Source: Chenggangzhangella methanolivorans
GTDB taxonomy: Bacteria > Pseudomonadota > Alphaproteobacteria > Rhizobiales > Methylopilaceae
DNA: 64,000 nt
Direction: 5' to 3'
Assembly: GCF_019797865.1 (NCBI RefSeq)
Contig: NZ_CP081869.1
Location: forward strand, 62,001-126,000
Shown: positions 44,281 to 53,394 of the stretch, piece by piece
How positions within the stretch are numbered: the stretch's first letter is position 1
How the letters are laid out: each line of letters starts with the position of its first letter
Translations under genes and position numbers: made by a program
The notes under the pieces: model-generated
Database searches by the model: none
What the model saw: only the letters and a program-made list of their open reading frames with translations
What the model was told of the DNA's origin: nothing

Positions 44281-45786
44281 TCAGCGCGCAGGCGCCGCGG
44301 GCGAGGTCACGGGGGCCGGGAGCGCGGCCCGGCGCTGGCGGGGCGCGGACGTCTGTTCGCTTTCGCCCGCCACCCTCGCCTGCGGAAGCGTGATGCGCGC
44401 GCGCAGGCCCTTGTCGAGGTTCTCCAGCACGACGTCGCCGCCATGCCGGCGCGCGATAGAGCGGGCGATGGCGAGGCCGAGCCCGACGCCCCCGGTCTCG
44501 CGGTTGCGCGAGACCTCCAGCCGGTAGAACGGCGCGAACACCTGCTCCAGCGCGTCTTTGGGCACGCCGGGCCCGTCATCCTCGACGTCGATTGCGATCG
44601 CCTGCGCGGTCTCGAACACGCTGACGCGCGCTCCGCCGGCGTAGCGCGAGGCGTTCTCGACGAGGTTGCGGACCGCCCGGCGCAACGAGTCCGGCCGGCA
44701 GCGGGTGCGAATGCGCGCGCCCTCCAGGAAAACGACTTCCTGCCCGAGCTCCCGCAGGTCGTCGCAGAGGCTTTCGACGAGCGCCGTCAGGTCGACCGCG
44801 CGGGTCTCCTCCTCGACCGCCTCCTCGCGCGCGAAGGCGAGGCTCGCCTCGGTCATCCCGCGCAGTTCATCGAGCGTCGCCAGCATTTTTTCGCGCGTCT
44901 CCTCGTCGGAGACGAATTCGGCGCGCAGCCGAAGCGAGGTGATGGGCGTCCTCAGGTCATGGCCGATCGCCGCGAGCATGCGGGTGCGGTCCTCGACGAA
45001 GCGCTGCAGGCGGTCCTGCATGCGGTTGAAGGCTTCCGCCGTCTGGCGGATGTCGTCCGGGCCGGTCTCGGCGAGTTCGACGCGCTCGCCGCGGCCGAGC
45101 GCTTCCGCCGCGTCCGCCATGCGCCGCATCGGGCGGGTGATGCCGCGCACCAGCACCACGGCGATGGCGCAGAGGAGGAGCGCTGCGAAACCGATCGAGG
45201 CCGCGGCCTGCTGCGTCCAGAACGCGTTGGCGGCGGGCTTGGCGAAGGCGGTGTTGAGCCACGAGCCGTTGGTGAGCCGCACCGCGAGCCCCATGCCGAA
45301 GGCGTCGTCGAGCCGCACGAACTTCGCCGTCCGGTCGAGCGGCCAGGCGCTCGACGACAGCTCGCTCCATTGCGCGCTGGTGGAGGCCTTGGCGGCGGCG
45401 AGCAGCGCCTCGTTGGGCGGCGCCGTCCTGAGCTTCTCGGGGCTGCCGAGATTGATGTAGCTCGGCAGCGGCAAGGTGAGCTGCCGGAACGCCTCGCCGC
45501 GCCAGTCCGCGACCTCGGTCGGCGGAGCGGGCGAGACCCAGAAGCGCGAATAGTTGGTCGCGGTCGCAGCCAGAATGTCGTCCTGCAGCTCCTTGGGCGT
45601 CGCCTCGAGGAGCTGCGCCACCGAGGCCGCCCGGCTGACGAACTCCGACTTGATCTGCTTCTGCAGGAGGTCGGAGCGCTCGTACCACGCGACCACCGCG
45701 CCGACGCCCTGAGAGGCGGCGAGCGCAAGCAGCATCAGCACGATGAACTGGACGGTCAGGCTTCTCGACCAGAACTGGCGGATCAC
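44281..45786 (-). CDS. Sensor histidine kinase, EnvZ-like layout
   Basis: This 501-residue membrane kinase has TM1 at about residues 12-32, a periplasmic region of about 135 residues, TM2 near 190-212, a HAMP domain (ITRPMRRMADAAEALGRGE), a dimerisation domain with the phospho-His (AAIGHDLRTPITSL) and a catalytic domain (NLVENASRYAG, DDGPGVP, GGVGLGLAIARSI). The C-terminus has a Pro/Ala-rich tail. GTG 45786 overlaps the stop of the response regulator gene, so the two are translated together. The signal is unknown. The pair is convergent with the cyanate operon but need not be related. Confidence 0.9.
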   Translation of the reverse strand: MIRQFWSRSLTVQFIVLMLLALAASQGVGAVVAWYERSDLLQKQIKSEFVSRAASVAQLLEATPKELQDDILAATATNYSRFWVSPAPPTEVADWRGEAFRQLTLPLPSYINLGSPEKLRTAPPNEALLAAAKASTSAQWSELSSSAWPLDRTAKFVRLDDAFGMGLAVRLTNGSWLNTAFAKPAANAFWTQQAAASIGFAALLLCAIAVVLVRGITRPMRRMADAAEALGRGERVELAETGPDDIRQTAEAFNRMQDRLQRFVEDRTRMLAAIGHDLRTPITSLRLRAEFVSDEETREKMLATLDELRGMTEASLAFAREEAVEEETRAVDLTALVESLCDDLRELGQEVVFLEGARIRTRCRPDSLRRAVRNLVENASRYAGGARVSVFETAQAIAIDVEDDGPGVPKDALEQVFAPFYRLEVSRNRETGGVGLGLAIARSIARRHGGDVVLENLDKGLRARITLPQARVAGESEQTSAPRQRRAALPAPVTSPAAPAR

Positions 45787-46499
45787 GTCGTCATCTCCGC
45801 CGAGAAGCTGTAGCCGCCGCCCCAATGCGTCTTGATGAGCGTCGGCGTCTTGGGATCGGCCTCGATTTTCTTGCGCAGACGGCTCACCTGATTGTCGATC
45901 GAGCGGTCGAAGGGATCGGCGGCGCGTCCGACCGTGAGGTCGAGCAGCTGGTCACGGCTGAGCACCAAGCCGGCGTGATCGAGAAAGGCCGACAGCAGCC
46001 GAAACTCCGCGGTCGAGAGCGGCACCGCCACGCCGCCGTCGTCGACCAGTTCGCGCCGGCCGACATTGAGCAGCCAGCGGTCGAAGCGGATCTCCTTGGC
46101 CTTGGGGGCGCCGCGCTGGGGCGGAAGCGACTGGACGCGGCGCAGCACCGCCTTGATGCGCGCGAGAAGCTCTCGCGGGTTAAACGGCTTCGTCAGATAG
46201 TCGTCGGCGCCGATCTCGAGTCCGACGATGCGGTCGGTGTCCTCGGCCATCGCGGTCAGCATGATGACCGGGATGTCGGTCGCGGCCCGCAGCTCCCGGC
46301 ACAGCGACAGCCCGTCCTCGCCCGGCATCATGACGTCGAGCACCACGAGATCGACCGCCGTCTTCTCGGCGAGCCGGCGGAACGCGGGCGCGCTCTCGGC
46401 CTGGCTCACGCGGTAGCCGTGCTGGGCGAGATACTTCGAAACGAGATCTCGGATGTCCCTGTGGTCGTCGACCACGGCGATGTGGGGCTGCGGTTCCAT
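45783..46499 (-). CDS. OmpR family response regulator
   Basis: This 238-residue regulator has a receiver domain with the acidic pair VVDDH near the start, phospho-acceptor Asp in VVLDVMMPGEDG and Lys in DYLTKPF, followed by a winged-helix DNA-binding domain (STAEFRLLSAFLDHAG...SIDNQVSRLRKKIE...IKTHWGGGYSF). ATG 46499 (MEPQPHIAVVDDH) gives the usual start; the upstream ATG at 46532 adds an unlikely hydrophobic leader. It is translationally coupled to the kinase gene. Confidence 0.92.
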   Translation of the reverse strand: MEPQPHIAVVDDHRDIRDLVSKYLAQHGYRVSQAESAPAFRRLAEKTAVDLVVLDVMMPGEDGLSLCRELRAATDIPVIMLTAMAEDTDRIVGLEIGADDYLTKPFNPRELLARIKAVLRRVQSLPPQRGAPKAKEIRFDRWLLNVGRRELVDDGGVAVPLSTAEFRLLSAFLDHAGLVLSRDQLLDLTVGRAADPFDRSIDNQVSRLRKKIEADPKTPTLIKTHWGGGYSFSAEMTT

Positions 46500-46733
46500 T
46501 GCGATGCTCAAGATGTGTGCCAAGAGCACCATAGCGTGATCGCCGAAGCGACGCCGGGAAAAAGTGTATCAGAATGTCGCGACGACTGCGGCCGATACAA
46601 ATCGCGACCGTTCGACCTGTTCGCCGACAGATCTCTGCGACAGGCGGCGCTTAAACCTCTCTTCATCGACGGGGCGCTTCCGCGTCTCGACTTCGCGGCC
46701 TCCGCCGCAGACCGAAAGATGGAGACCAGTTCG

Positions 46734-46985
46734 ATGAAGACGATTCTGACCGCCGCCGCCGCTCTCGTCATCTCCGCCTCCGCCGCCCACGCCGCCAGCA
46801 CCGCCAGCGAGCGCGCCGGCGGGATGCAGGCGCCGACCGCCCAGGGCGAGCGCGACCCGCGCCTGCAGCAGAACATGACGCCGGTGATGCTCGAGCGCGA
46901 GATCCGCGGCCTCGCCACTCCGCCCTCGCCGACCGGCACCGGCGCCGTGTTCCGCGGCTGGACCGGCAACGACAACGAGGGCTGA
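46734..46985 (+). CDS. Small exported protein of unknown function
   Basis: This 83-residue protein has a Sec signal (MKTILTAAAALVISASAAHAAS). The mature part, SERAGGMQAPTAQGERDPRLQQNMTPVMLEREIRGLATPPSPTGTGAVF, is polar and contains no family motif I know. ATG 46734 has GGAG nine bases upstream; ATG 46719 is an alternative. It is divergent from the two-component pair and could be one of its targets, but this is only positional. An imperfect hairpin around its stop codon (GAGGGC TGA GCCCTC) may aid termination. Confidence 0.6.
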   Translation: MKTILTAAAALVISASAAHAASTASERAGGMQAPTAQGERDPRLQQNMTPVMLEREIRGLATPPSPTGTGAVFRGWTGNDNEG

Positions 46986-47099
46986 GCCCTCACGACCTTT
47001 CTGTCCGCGCCCTGAAAGGCGCGGCCTCGAACGCCCGGGCGCGGCTCCCCCCTCCGAACCCCGCCGCGCCCGGCGGGCGCCTTTCCCCCAAGGCGCCGC

Positions 47100-47161
47100 G
47101 GACGGCCGCCGACACTCCCCCCCCCCTGCGTTCCCGCGCCGGCGGCCGTCCCTCCTCTTTT
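47100..47161 (+). terminator. Large stem-loop with T-rich tail between convergent genes
   Basis: A perfect 12-bp stem GGACGGCCGCCG/CGGCGGCCGTCC (47100-47111 and 47140-47151) is followed by CTCCTCTTTT. The 28-base loop contains a run of ten C residues. It lies about 115 bases after the small exported-protein gene and just before the end of soxA, so it probably terminates plus-strand transcripts. Confidence 0.5.
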
Positions 47162-47180
47162 GACGACGCGAAAGCCCGGC

Positions 47181-47975
47181 CTACGGCCGGACCGCCGGCG
47201 TTTCGACGGCGAGCGGCGCGGCGCGCGACTGAAGATAAAGTTCGAGCTCCACGAAGTCCGGCGCGCCAAACGGCGGCGCCTCGGCGCGCACGCCCGTCAT
47301 GCAGTTGCGCAGCCGCCGCTGGAGCGAGCCCATCCCCTGCCATTCGAGCCGATAGAGCGGATAGCCGTTCGGGTGCCCCTGCGGGATGAGTGCGCCGGCG
47401 AGCCGCCCGCCCGCCCGCGCGTCATGGCAGGCCGCGCAGGAAAGGTTCAGCTGGCCGATCGGCCGCTCGAACAAGGCCTGCCCGCGCGCCCTGAACGGCG
47501 CGAGCCGCGGATCCGGATCCGGCGCCGTGGGCGTTCCGCGCGACTGCAGCCCGACATAGGCCGAAAGCGCCACGAGCTCCTCGCTCTCATGCGGCATGTC
47601 CGGCGCGCCGGGCCTGCGGGCGTTGCAGGCGCGGATGCGGTCCTGAAGATCGATGGGCCGCCGGGTCGCCTCGTCGAACGCAGGATAGCGCGCCGCGACG
47701 CCCTTCATACTCGCCGTCGCATCTCCGTGGCAGCTTGCACAGGACTGTCCGCCGCCGGGCGGCTGCGCGTTCCACAGCGCCTCGCCCTGTCCGGCCGCGA
47801 GCATTCCGGGGTTCTGGACGTCGTCACGCTGCATCGCCTGCGTCGAGGCGGACATGTCGTCGAAGCCCGAGCGTTTCGGCTCCGCCAGCGCCCCGAGCGT
47901 CGTCAGCGCGAGAAGCGATGCTGCCGCGGCGCTACTCCACCGTGATGTCGACCGTTTCGGTCTGCTCGAAGCCAT
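47181..47975 (-). CDS. soxA: Diheme c-type cytochrome SoxA
   Basis: This 264-residue periplasmic cytochrome of the SoxAX thiosulfate-oxidising complex has two CxxCH heme sites, SCASCHGD and LSCAACHDA, which mark the diheme type. GHPNGYPLYRLEWQGMGSLQRRLRNCMTGVRAE is the SoxA signature region and includes the active-site cysteine ligand (NCM). The N-terminal SRWSSAAAASLLALTTLGALAEP is the signal. The start ATG 47975 overlaps soxZ by 44 bases. It is the last gene of the operon. Confidence 0.92.
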   Translation of the reverse strand: MASSRPKRSTSRWSSAAAASLLALTTLGALAEPKRSGFDDMSASTQAMQRDDVQNPGMLAAGQGEALWNAQPPGGGQSCASCHGDATASMKGVAARYPAFDEATRRPIDLQDRIRACNARRPGAPDMPHESEELVALSAYVGLQSRGTPTAPDPDPRLAPFRARGQALFERPIGQLNLSCAACHDARAGGRLAGALIPQGHPNGYPLYRLEWQGMGSLQRRLRNCMTGVRAEAPPFGAPDFVELELYLQSRAAPLAVETPAVRP

Positions 47976-48252
47976 TGTCGCCGCGCCAGGTCAGCTTCAT
48001 CGGACCGCTGCGCGTCGCGCGGGTCTCGAAGGCGAGATAGGGATTGGCCGAAGTCGCCGGATGGAGCGCGGCGCGGAACACGACCTCGCCGTCATATTCG
48101 CAGGCGAACTCCGTGATGATGTCGCGCGGCTTGATCCTGCCGTCCATGCCCGGCCGGAATCCGGTCTCCATCACGTGGCTGATGAGGGTCTTGATCTCCA
48201 TCATCTCGCCGGCCTTGGCGGTCTTCGGAGCGTTGACGAGCGCGCGCGCCAT
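47932..48252 (-). CDS. soxZ: Sulfur carrier complex subunit SoxZ
   Basis: This 106-residue immunoglobulin-like protein, the partner of SoxY in the periplasmic sulfur carrier, carries the family blocks KAGEMMEIKTLISHVMETGFRPG and FACEYDGEVVFRAALHPATSANPYLAFE. It has no signal peptide of its own, as is normal because it is exported with SoxY. It starts four bases after soxY and overlaps soxA. Confidence 0.94.
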   Translation of the reverse strand: MARALVNAPKTAKAGEMMEIKTLISHVMETGFRPGMDGRIKPRDIITEFACEYDGEVVFRAALHPATSANPYLAFETRATRSGPMKLTWRGDNGFEQTETVDITVE

Positions 48253-48256
48253 GCCT

Positions 48257-48715
48257 TCAGCCCTCCACGCAGGCCGCCAGCGTGACGATCACGTCGGCGG
48301 TCGCGGAATGGAACGTGCCGTCCGAAAGCTCGGCGATCGCCGTGATGGTCTGGCTGTCGGCGAGGCGGATGCGAGTCTGCACGCGCGGGGCCGTCCGCGG
48401 GCCGAGATGCAGCGTGACGGTCTCGGGCAGCGGATTCTTCTCGTTGAACACGCCGATGCGGCGCACGAACACGCCGTCGCCCAGGCCCGGCACGTCGAGC
48501 TTCAGCGGCGCCGAATTGCCGTTCTCGACCAAGGGGGGAATGTCCATGACGATCTTGCCGGGCGCCGCCTCCTTGCCGCCGGTGAAGGCGCGGATCGCCT
48601 CAAGGGTGGCGGCGCCGTCCTTGCGGACGAACTGGGCGGCGGCCGGCTTCACCGTGACGAGCGCGAGCGCGCCTGCGCCGATCCCGAGCGCAGACCTGCG
48701 GGAAACGGCGGTCAT
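48257..48715 (-). CDS. soxY: Sulfur carrier SoxY with atypical C-terminus
   Basis: This 152-residue protein has a Tat signal (SRRSALGIGAGALALVTVKPAAAQF) and a SoxY fold (GKIVMDIPPLVENGNSAPLKLDV, FNEKNPLPETVTLHLGP). Classical SoxY ends in the flexible GGCGG arm whose cysteine carries the sulfur chain. Here the end is VTLAACVEG: the cysteine is kept but the flanking glycines are replaced. The protein may still be a carrier but with a less flexible arm. It overlaps soxX by four bases (ATGA). Confidence 0.9.
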   Translation of the reverse strand: MTAVSRRSALGIGAGALALVTVKPAAAQFVRKDGAATLEAIRAFTGGKEAAPGKIVMDIPPLVENGNSAPLKLDVPGLGDGVFVRRIGVFNEKNPLPETVTLHLGPRTAPRVQTRIRLADSQTITAIAELSDGTFHSATADVIVTLAACVEG

Positions 48716-49164
48716 CGGCTTCCGCCCGTCGTCTTCAGCGTGGCGAGAAACGCGATCACGTCCTCGATCTCCTGCGCGTTCAGGATTGTCTTGTCCCTGA
48801 ATTCCGGCGCGACCCGATGGAGGCCCGTCGTTTCAAAGTAAGGCGGCATGATCGTATCCGTATTCACGCGGCGGCTGTCCACCAGCCGAAGGCGCAGCGC
48901 GCCGGGCGTGTTGCGGTCGCCCGCGCCCTCGAGCGAAGGCGCGAGATCACCCTGAAAGCGCTCCTCCGGAAAAGGCCCGGAGTGGCAGAGCAGGCAGAGC
49001 CCCTTGCGGCGGTCGACCACGATGGCGCGGCCGCGCGCCGGATCTCCGGGCTGATCGGTGAGAGGTTTGGGGATCTCGTCGCCCAAAACCTCGTAGCGCC
49101 CGCCGTCGGCATGCGCGCTGCTGGCGAGGACAAGCGTGGCGAGGAACAGGATTGCGCGCGCCAT
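48712..49164 (-). CDS. soxX: Cytochrome c SoxX
   Basis: This 150-residue single-heme cytochrome has a signal peptide (MARAILFLATLVLASSAHAD). The heme site is GLCLLCHSGPFPEERFQGDLAP and the distal methionine lies in TDTIMPPYF, both as in SoxX. It forms the SoxAX complex with the soxA product. ATG 49164 lies just after the flavoprotein gene stop; the longer frame to 49239 covers fccB sequence. Confidence 0.92.
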   Translation of the reverse strand: MARAILFLATLVLASSAHADGGRYEVLGDEIPKPLTDQPGDPARGRAIVVDRRKGLCLLCHSGPFPEERFQGDLAPSLEGAGDRNTPGALRLRLVDSRRVNTDTIMPPYFETTGLHRVAPEFRDKTILNAQEIEDVIAFLATLKTTGGSR

Positions 49165-49165
49165 C

Positions 49166-50430
49166 TCATCCGAACGTCGCCTTGGTGATGACGTCGTACC
49201 AGGCCTCGGCGTATTTCGCCTCCTGTTCGCGCGCCGCATTCGGCGCGTTCAGCGGGCTGATCCCGCCCGCGCCCTCGACGTCGGCCAGAAGTCCGTTCGA
49301 CGGCTTGAACACGCCCGCGATCGAGATGCCGTAGCCCGGAGCCACGAGGCTGTAGCAAGTGTTGATGAGGCGCGGCTCGACGGGCTCTTGTCCCGCGATC
49401 AACGCTAGAACGGCCTCGGCGCAGACCTTGGCCTGGGCGTTCGCCGAGAAGGCCGATTTCGGCATCGCGCCGGCGATCGCGGCGTCGCCGATGACGTGGA
49501 CCCCCGGAATGAGCTTCGACTCGAAGGTGACCGGATCGATCGGGCACCAGCCGGACTTGTCGGCGCAGCCGGCGTCGACCGCGATCCTCGCGGCGCGCTG
49601 CGGCGGGATGACGTTGCCGACCGCCGCCCGATAGGTCTCGAAGTCGGTCTTGAAGGTTTTCTGCTTCGCGTCGACCTCGGTCACCTGCCCGCCGGCCGAG
49701 AGCGGCACGAACTCCAGCACGCCGGCGTAAAGCTCCTTCCATGCCGCTTCGAACAACGGCTGCTTCGAAAACTTGTCCTTGGCGTCGAGCAGGATGAGCT
49801 TCGACTTCGGTTTCCGCGTCTTGAGATAATGCGCGATCAGGCTCGCGCGCTCATAGGGACCGGGCGGACAGCGGAAGGGGTTAGCGGGCGCCGACATCAC
49901 CACGAGGCCGCCGTCCTCCATGGCCTCGAGCTGCTTGGCCAGAAGGAGCGTCTGGTCCCCGGCCTTCCAGGCGTGCGGCAGGACCGTTGAAGCGGCCTCG
50001 TCATAGCCGGCGAGCGCGCCGTAGCGGATCTCGATGCCGGCGACAGCACAAGCCGGTCGAACGGCAGCGGTCCGCCGGAGGCGAGCGCGACCGTCTTCTC
50101 CTGCGCGTCGATCGCCGTCGCGGAGGTCCGGGCGACGGTGACGCCGGCGGCCTTCACGCCGTCATAGCCGAAGAGCTGCCGCTCCATTGGCCGCAGGCCG
50201 ACGATCACCTCGTTGGAGAACGGGCAGGAGGCGTAGGTCTCGTTCGGCTCGACGAGCGTGACGTCCGCGCCGCCAGCGGCGAGCGCGCGGGCGGCCTCCG
50301 CGCCGCCAAACCCGCCGCCGACCACAACGACCCTCGGCTTCGCGGCTCGCGCCACGATCGGAGCAGACAGCGCGAGCGCCGCCGCGCCAAGGCCGATACC
50401 CGCGGCTCGCCGTGTGATCGGCGCCGTCAC
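49166..50430 (-). CDS. fccB: Flavocytochrome c sulfide dehydrogenase flavoprotein subunit, frameshifted
   Basis: This FAD-dependent sulfide dehydrogenase (FccB/SoxF) is about 421 residues long. A Tat-like signal (ITRRAAGIGLGAAALALSA) precedes PRVVVVGGGFGGAEAARAL, the FAD-binding fold. Redox cysteines lie in ETYASCPFSNEV and DAGCADKSGWCPID, and KSAFSANAQAKVCAEAV is a further family block. The frame breaks near 50035-50045, between FDRLVLSP and GIEIRYGALAGYDEAA, consistent with a missing base. GTG 50430 overlaps the stop of fccA. The enzyme oxidises sulfide and passes electrons to the cytochrome subunit. Confidence 0.9.
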
Positions 50431-50732
50431 TTGCCCGCCTCCTGGCCCGCCCACCACTGCGCGATCGCGCGCGACTGGTTCTCGTCGAAGCCCTTGGCGA
50501 TCCGGCCCATCAGCGTCGAGGGGCGCTCGCCCGAACGGAACGCCGCAAGCGCCGCCTCGGTGCGCTCGGCGGGAACGCCCGCCAGCGGCCCGAAGGCGGA
50601 GCCCGCCGCATGGCAGCCCGAGCAGCTCGTGGCTCCGGGCGGCGTCGGCTCGGCGGCGAAGGCGGGAAGGCCGAAGGCGACCGCGACGAACGCGGCCACG
50701 GCCCAGGGCCTTCCCGGATAGATGCGCGTCAC
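50427..50732 (-). CDS. fccA: Cytochrome c subunit of sulfide dehydrogenase
   Basis: This 101-residue single-heme cytochrome has a signal peptide (AVAAFVAVAFGLPAFAAEP), a heme site CSGCH and a late MGRIAKGFDENQSRAIAQWW helix with the methionine ligand, as in FccA and SoxE-like cytochromes. It overlaps the molybdenum hydroxylase stop upstream (ATGA) and the fccB start downstream, so the same electron carrier might in principle serve both enzymes. The small monoheme form is common in Sox-linked flavocytochromes. Confidence 0.85.
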   Translation of the reverse strand: MTRIYPGRPWAVAAFVAVAFGLPAFAAEPTPPGATSCSGCHAAGSAFGPLAGVPAERTEAALAAFRSGERPSTLMGRIAKGFDENQSRAIAQWWAGQEAGK

Positions 50733-52915
50733 GCCTGTTTCAGGTCCGTGTTCTTCAGCGGGATGTTCCGCACGCGCTTACCTGTCGCGGCGAAGACCGC
50801 GTTCAACACGGCGGGCGCGGCGACCGCGATCGTCGGCTCGCCGACGCCGCCCCAGAAGCCGCCGGACGGCATCAGGATCGATTCGACCTTCGGCATCTCG
50901 GCGAGCTTCATCACCCTGTAGGTGTTGAAGTTCTCCTCGACGACGCGGCCCTTCTCGACGGTCATCTCGCCATAAAGAGCCGCCGAGAGGCCATAGACGA
51001 ACGAGCCCTCGACCTGCGCCTCGATCTGCTGCGGGTTGACCGCGTAGCCGGGGTCGGTCGCCGCCACGATGCGGTGGACCTTCAGCTCGCCGTCGGTGAC
51101 CGAGACCTCCGCCGCGCCAGCGACGTAGGCGCCAAAACCCATCACCTGCGCGAGGCCGCGATAGATGCCCTTCGGCGCGGGCTTGTCCCAGCCGATCTTG
51201 TCGGCGACCGCCTGCAGCACCGCGCGATGCTTCGGGTGGTTTTCCATGAGCTTCAGACGGAAGGCGAGCGGGTCCTGCCCCGTGGCGTGGGCGAGCTCGT
51301 CCATGAAGCATTCGAGATAGATGGCGTTCGGATTGGTGTTCACCCCACGCCAGAAGCCGGGCGTGAGATGCGGGTTCCGCATCGCGTGGTCGATCAGGAG
51401 GTTCGGGATCGTGTAGCCGATCTCGAACTCCTTGCCGCTCGCCATCAGCCCCTGGAACACGAACGGATCCTTGCCGTCTTCGGCGAGCCGGCCCGGGACG
51501 ATCGCGGCCACGATCGACTGGCCGGAAATGCGCATGTGCATCCCCGTCAGCTCGCCCTTGTCGTTCAGCGCGGCGCGCATCCGACACTGGGTGATCGGGT
51601 GGAAGCGCCCGTGGATCATGTCCTCCTCGCGCGTCCAGATCAGCTTGACGTGCCGGCCCGGGAACTTCTTGGCGATCTCGACGACTTGCGTGACCCAGTC
51701 ATGGGTCGCGCCGCGCCGGCCGAAGCCGCCGCCGAGATGCACCTTGTGGACGTCGCACTTGGAGGCGTCGTGCCCCGAGGCCGCGATGGTGGCGGCGAGC
51801 GCGCCCTCGCCGTTCTGGGTCGGGGTCCAGACCTCGCAGCGGTCTTCCGTCCAGATCGCCGTCGCGTTCATCGGCTCCATGCAGGCGTGGTTCTGGAGCG
51901 GATAGCTGTAGGTCGCCTCGACGACCCTGGCGGCGGAGCCGAGCGCCTTGGCCGCGTCGCCGTTCTTGTTGCCGACGAAGGCCTCCTTGGCGTCTAGCCC
52001 CTCCTTCAACCACTCCGCGAGGCTCGCGCTCGAAACCTCGCCGTTCTTGCCCGGGTCCCACTCGATCTCGAGCAGGTCGGCGGCGAGTTTCGCCTGCCAG
52101 AAGGTGTCCGCCACCACCGCGACGCCGCTGTCGCCGACGCGCACGACGCCGCGCACGCCCGGCTCTTTCTCGGCGTCGGCGCTGTTCACGCTCTTCAGCG
52201 TCCCGCCATGCACCGGACAGTCCTTGATGGCGGCGTTCAGCATGTTGGGGAAGCTGAGGTCCATGCCGTAGACTTGGCTGCCGTCGGTCTTCGGCTTGGT
52301 GTCGAGCCGCAGCAGCGACTTGCCGATAACGCCCCAGTCCTTCGGATCCTTGAGGCGGATCTCCTTCGGCGGCTCCATCTTGGCCGCTTCCGCCGCGACT
52401 TTGCCGTAGGTGGTGGAGCGGCCGGAAGCCGCGTGCGTGATGACGCTGTTCTCGGCCTTGCACTCGGATGGCTTCACGCCCCAGCCCTTGGCCGCGGCTG
52501 CGATCAGCATCTCGCGCGCGGCCGCGCCGCCTTCGCGGACATATTGATGGCTCTCGCGGATGCCGCGGCTGCCGCCGGTCGCCATCGCGCCCCAGACGCG
52601 CTTGCGCTTCAGGTTCTCGCCGGGCGTCGGATACTCGGTCGTGACCTTGGACCAGTCGCATTCGAGCTCTTCGGCGACCATCTGGGCGAGGCCTGTGAGC
52701 GTGCCCTGCCCCATCTCGGAACGGGCGATGCGGATCACCACCGTGTCGTCGGGCTTCACCACCACCCAGGCGTTGACCTCGTCCGGGAAAGCCGGTTCGG
52801 CGGCGTCCGCGAAGGGAATGTGGAAGCCGAAGGACGCGCCGCCGGCGACGGCCGCGACGCCCGCGAGGAAGCCTCGGCGCGAGGGCGAGGGAGCTTGCGA
52901 AAAGAGCTTGTTCAT
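50729..52915 (-). CDS. Tat-exported molybdenum hydroxylase large subunit (isoquinoline 1-oxidoreductase beta type)
   Basis: This 728-residue molybdopterin-binding subunit has a Tat signal (SPSRRGFLAGVAAVAGGASFGF), so the enzyme works in the periplasm. SEMGQGTLTGLAQMVAEELECDW, VHLGGGFGRRGATHDWVTQ, GFWRGVNTNPNAIYLECFMDE and GGFWGGVGEPTIAVAAPA (catalytic Glu) follow the IorB/aldehyde-oxidase pattern. The [2Fe-2S] subunit gene lies directly upstream. The stop overlaps the fccA start, tying it to the sulfur genes. The substrate could be an aldehyde or a heterocycle and cannot be told from sequence. Confidence 0.88.
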   Translation of the reverse strand: MNKLFSQAPSPSRRGFLAGVAAVAGGASFGFHIPFADAAEPAFPDEVNAWVVVKPDDTVVIRIARSEMGQGTLTGLAQMVAEELECDWSKVTTEYPTPGENLKRKRVWGAMATGGSRGIRESHQYVREGGAAAREMLIAAAAKGWGVKPSECKAENSVITHAASGRSTTYGKVAAEAAKMEPPKEIRLKDPKDWGVIGKSLLRLDTKPKTDGSQVYGMDLSFPNMLNAAIKDCPVHGGTLKSVNSADAEKEPGVRGVVRVGDSGVAVVADTFWQAKLAADLLEIEWDPGKNGEVSSASLAEWLKEGLDAKEAFVGNKNGDAAKALGSAARVVEATYSYPLQNHACMEPMNATAIWTEDRCEVWTPTQNGEGALAATIAASGHDASKCDVHKVHLGGGFGRRGATHDWVTQVVEIAKKFPGRHVKLIWTREEDMIHGRFHPITQCRMRAALNDKGELTGMHMRISGQSIVAAIVPGRLAEDGKDPFVFQGLMASGKEFEIGYTIPNLLIDHAMRNPHLTPGFWRGVNTNPNAIYLECFMDELAHATGQDPLAFRLKLMENHPKHRAVLQAVADKIGWDKPAPKGIYRGLAQVMGFGAYVAGAAEVSVTDGELKVHRIVAATDPGYAVNPQQIEAQVEGSFVYGLSAALYGEMTVEKGRVVEENFNTYRVMKLAEMPKVESILMPSGGFWGGVGEPTIAVAAPAVLNAVFAATGKRVRNIPLKNTDLKQA

Positions 52916-52926
52916 GACCGCCTCCC

Positions 52927-53394
52927 TCAACCCGCGCCGCCTTCGACGGCGGCCTTCTTGATGCCGGCGAGAACGCGGTTGTAGGTGCCGCAGCGGCAGA
53001 TGTTGGTGATCTCGGAGCGGATGTCTTCGTCGGTCGGGTTCGGGTTCTCCTTCAGGAGCGCCGCCGCCGCCATGATCATGCCCGACTGGCAGAAGCCGCA
53101 TTGCGGGACGTCGAGATCGACCCAGGCCTTCTGCACAGGATGCGGCTTGCCGTTGGCCAGCCCCTCGATGGTGACGATCTTCTGCTCTTCCTTCACCGAA
53201 GCGAGCGGCATGACGCAGGCGCGCACCGCCGCGCCGTCGATGTGCACCGTGCAGGCCCCGCATTGCGCGACGCCGCAGCCATATTTGGTGCCGGTGAGCC
53301 CGAGCTGCTCGCGGAGCGCCCAGAGGAGCGGGGTGCCGGGATCCGCTTCAATCTCGCGGACCTGACCATTCACGTTGAGCCGAACCATGGACAT
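52927..53394 (-). CDS. [2Fe-2S] subunit of periplasmic molybdenum hydroxylase (isoquinoline 1-oxidoreductase alpha type)
   Basis: This 155-residue protein carries two [2Fe-2S] domains: [23 protein letters not shown] (plant ferredoxin type) and QCGFCQSGM...ICRCGTYNR (helical). It is the small partner of the Tat-exported subunit and is exported by riding with it. It is the first gene of the minus-strand run that continues through fccAB and soxXYZA, with an 11-base gap to the large subunit gene. ATG 53388 is an alternative start. Confidence 0.9.
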   Translation of the reverse strand: MSMVRLNVNGQVREIEADPGTPLLWALREQLGLTGTKYGCGVAQCGACTVHIDGAAVRACVMPLASVKEEQKIVTIEGLANGKPHPVQKAWVDLDVPQCGFCQSGMIMAAAALLKENPNPTDEDIRSEITNICRCGTYNRVLAGIKKAAVEGGAG

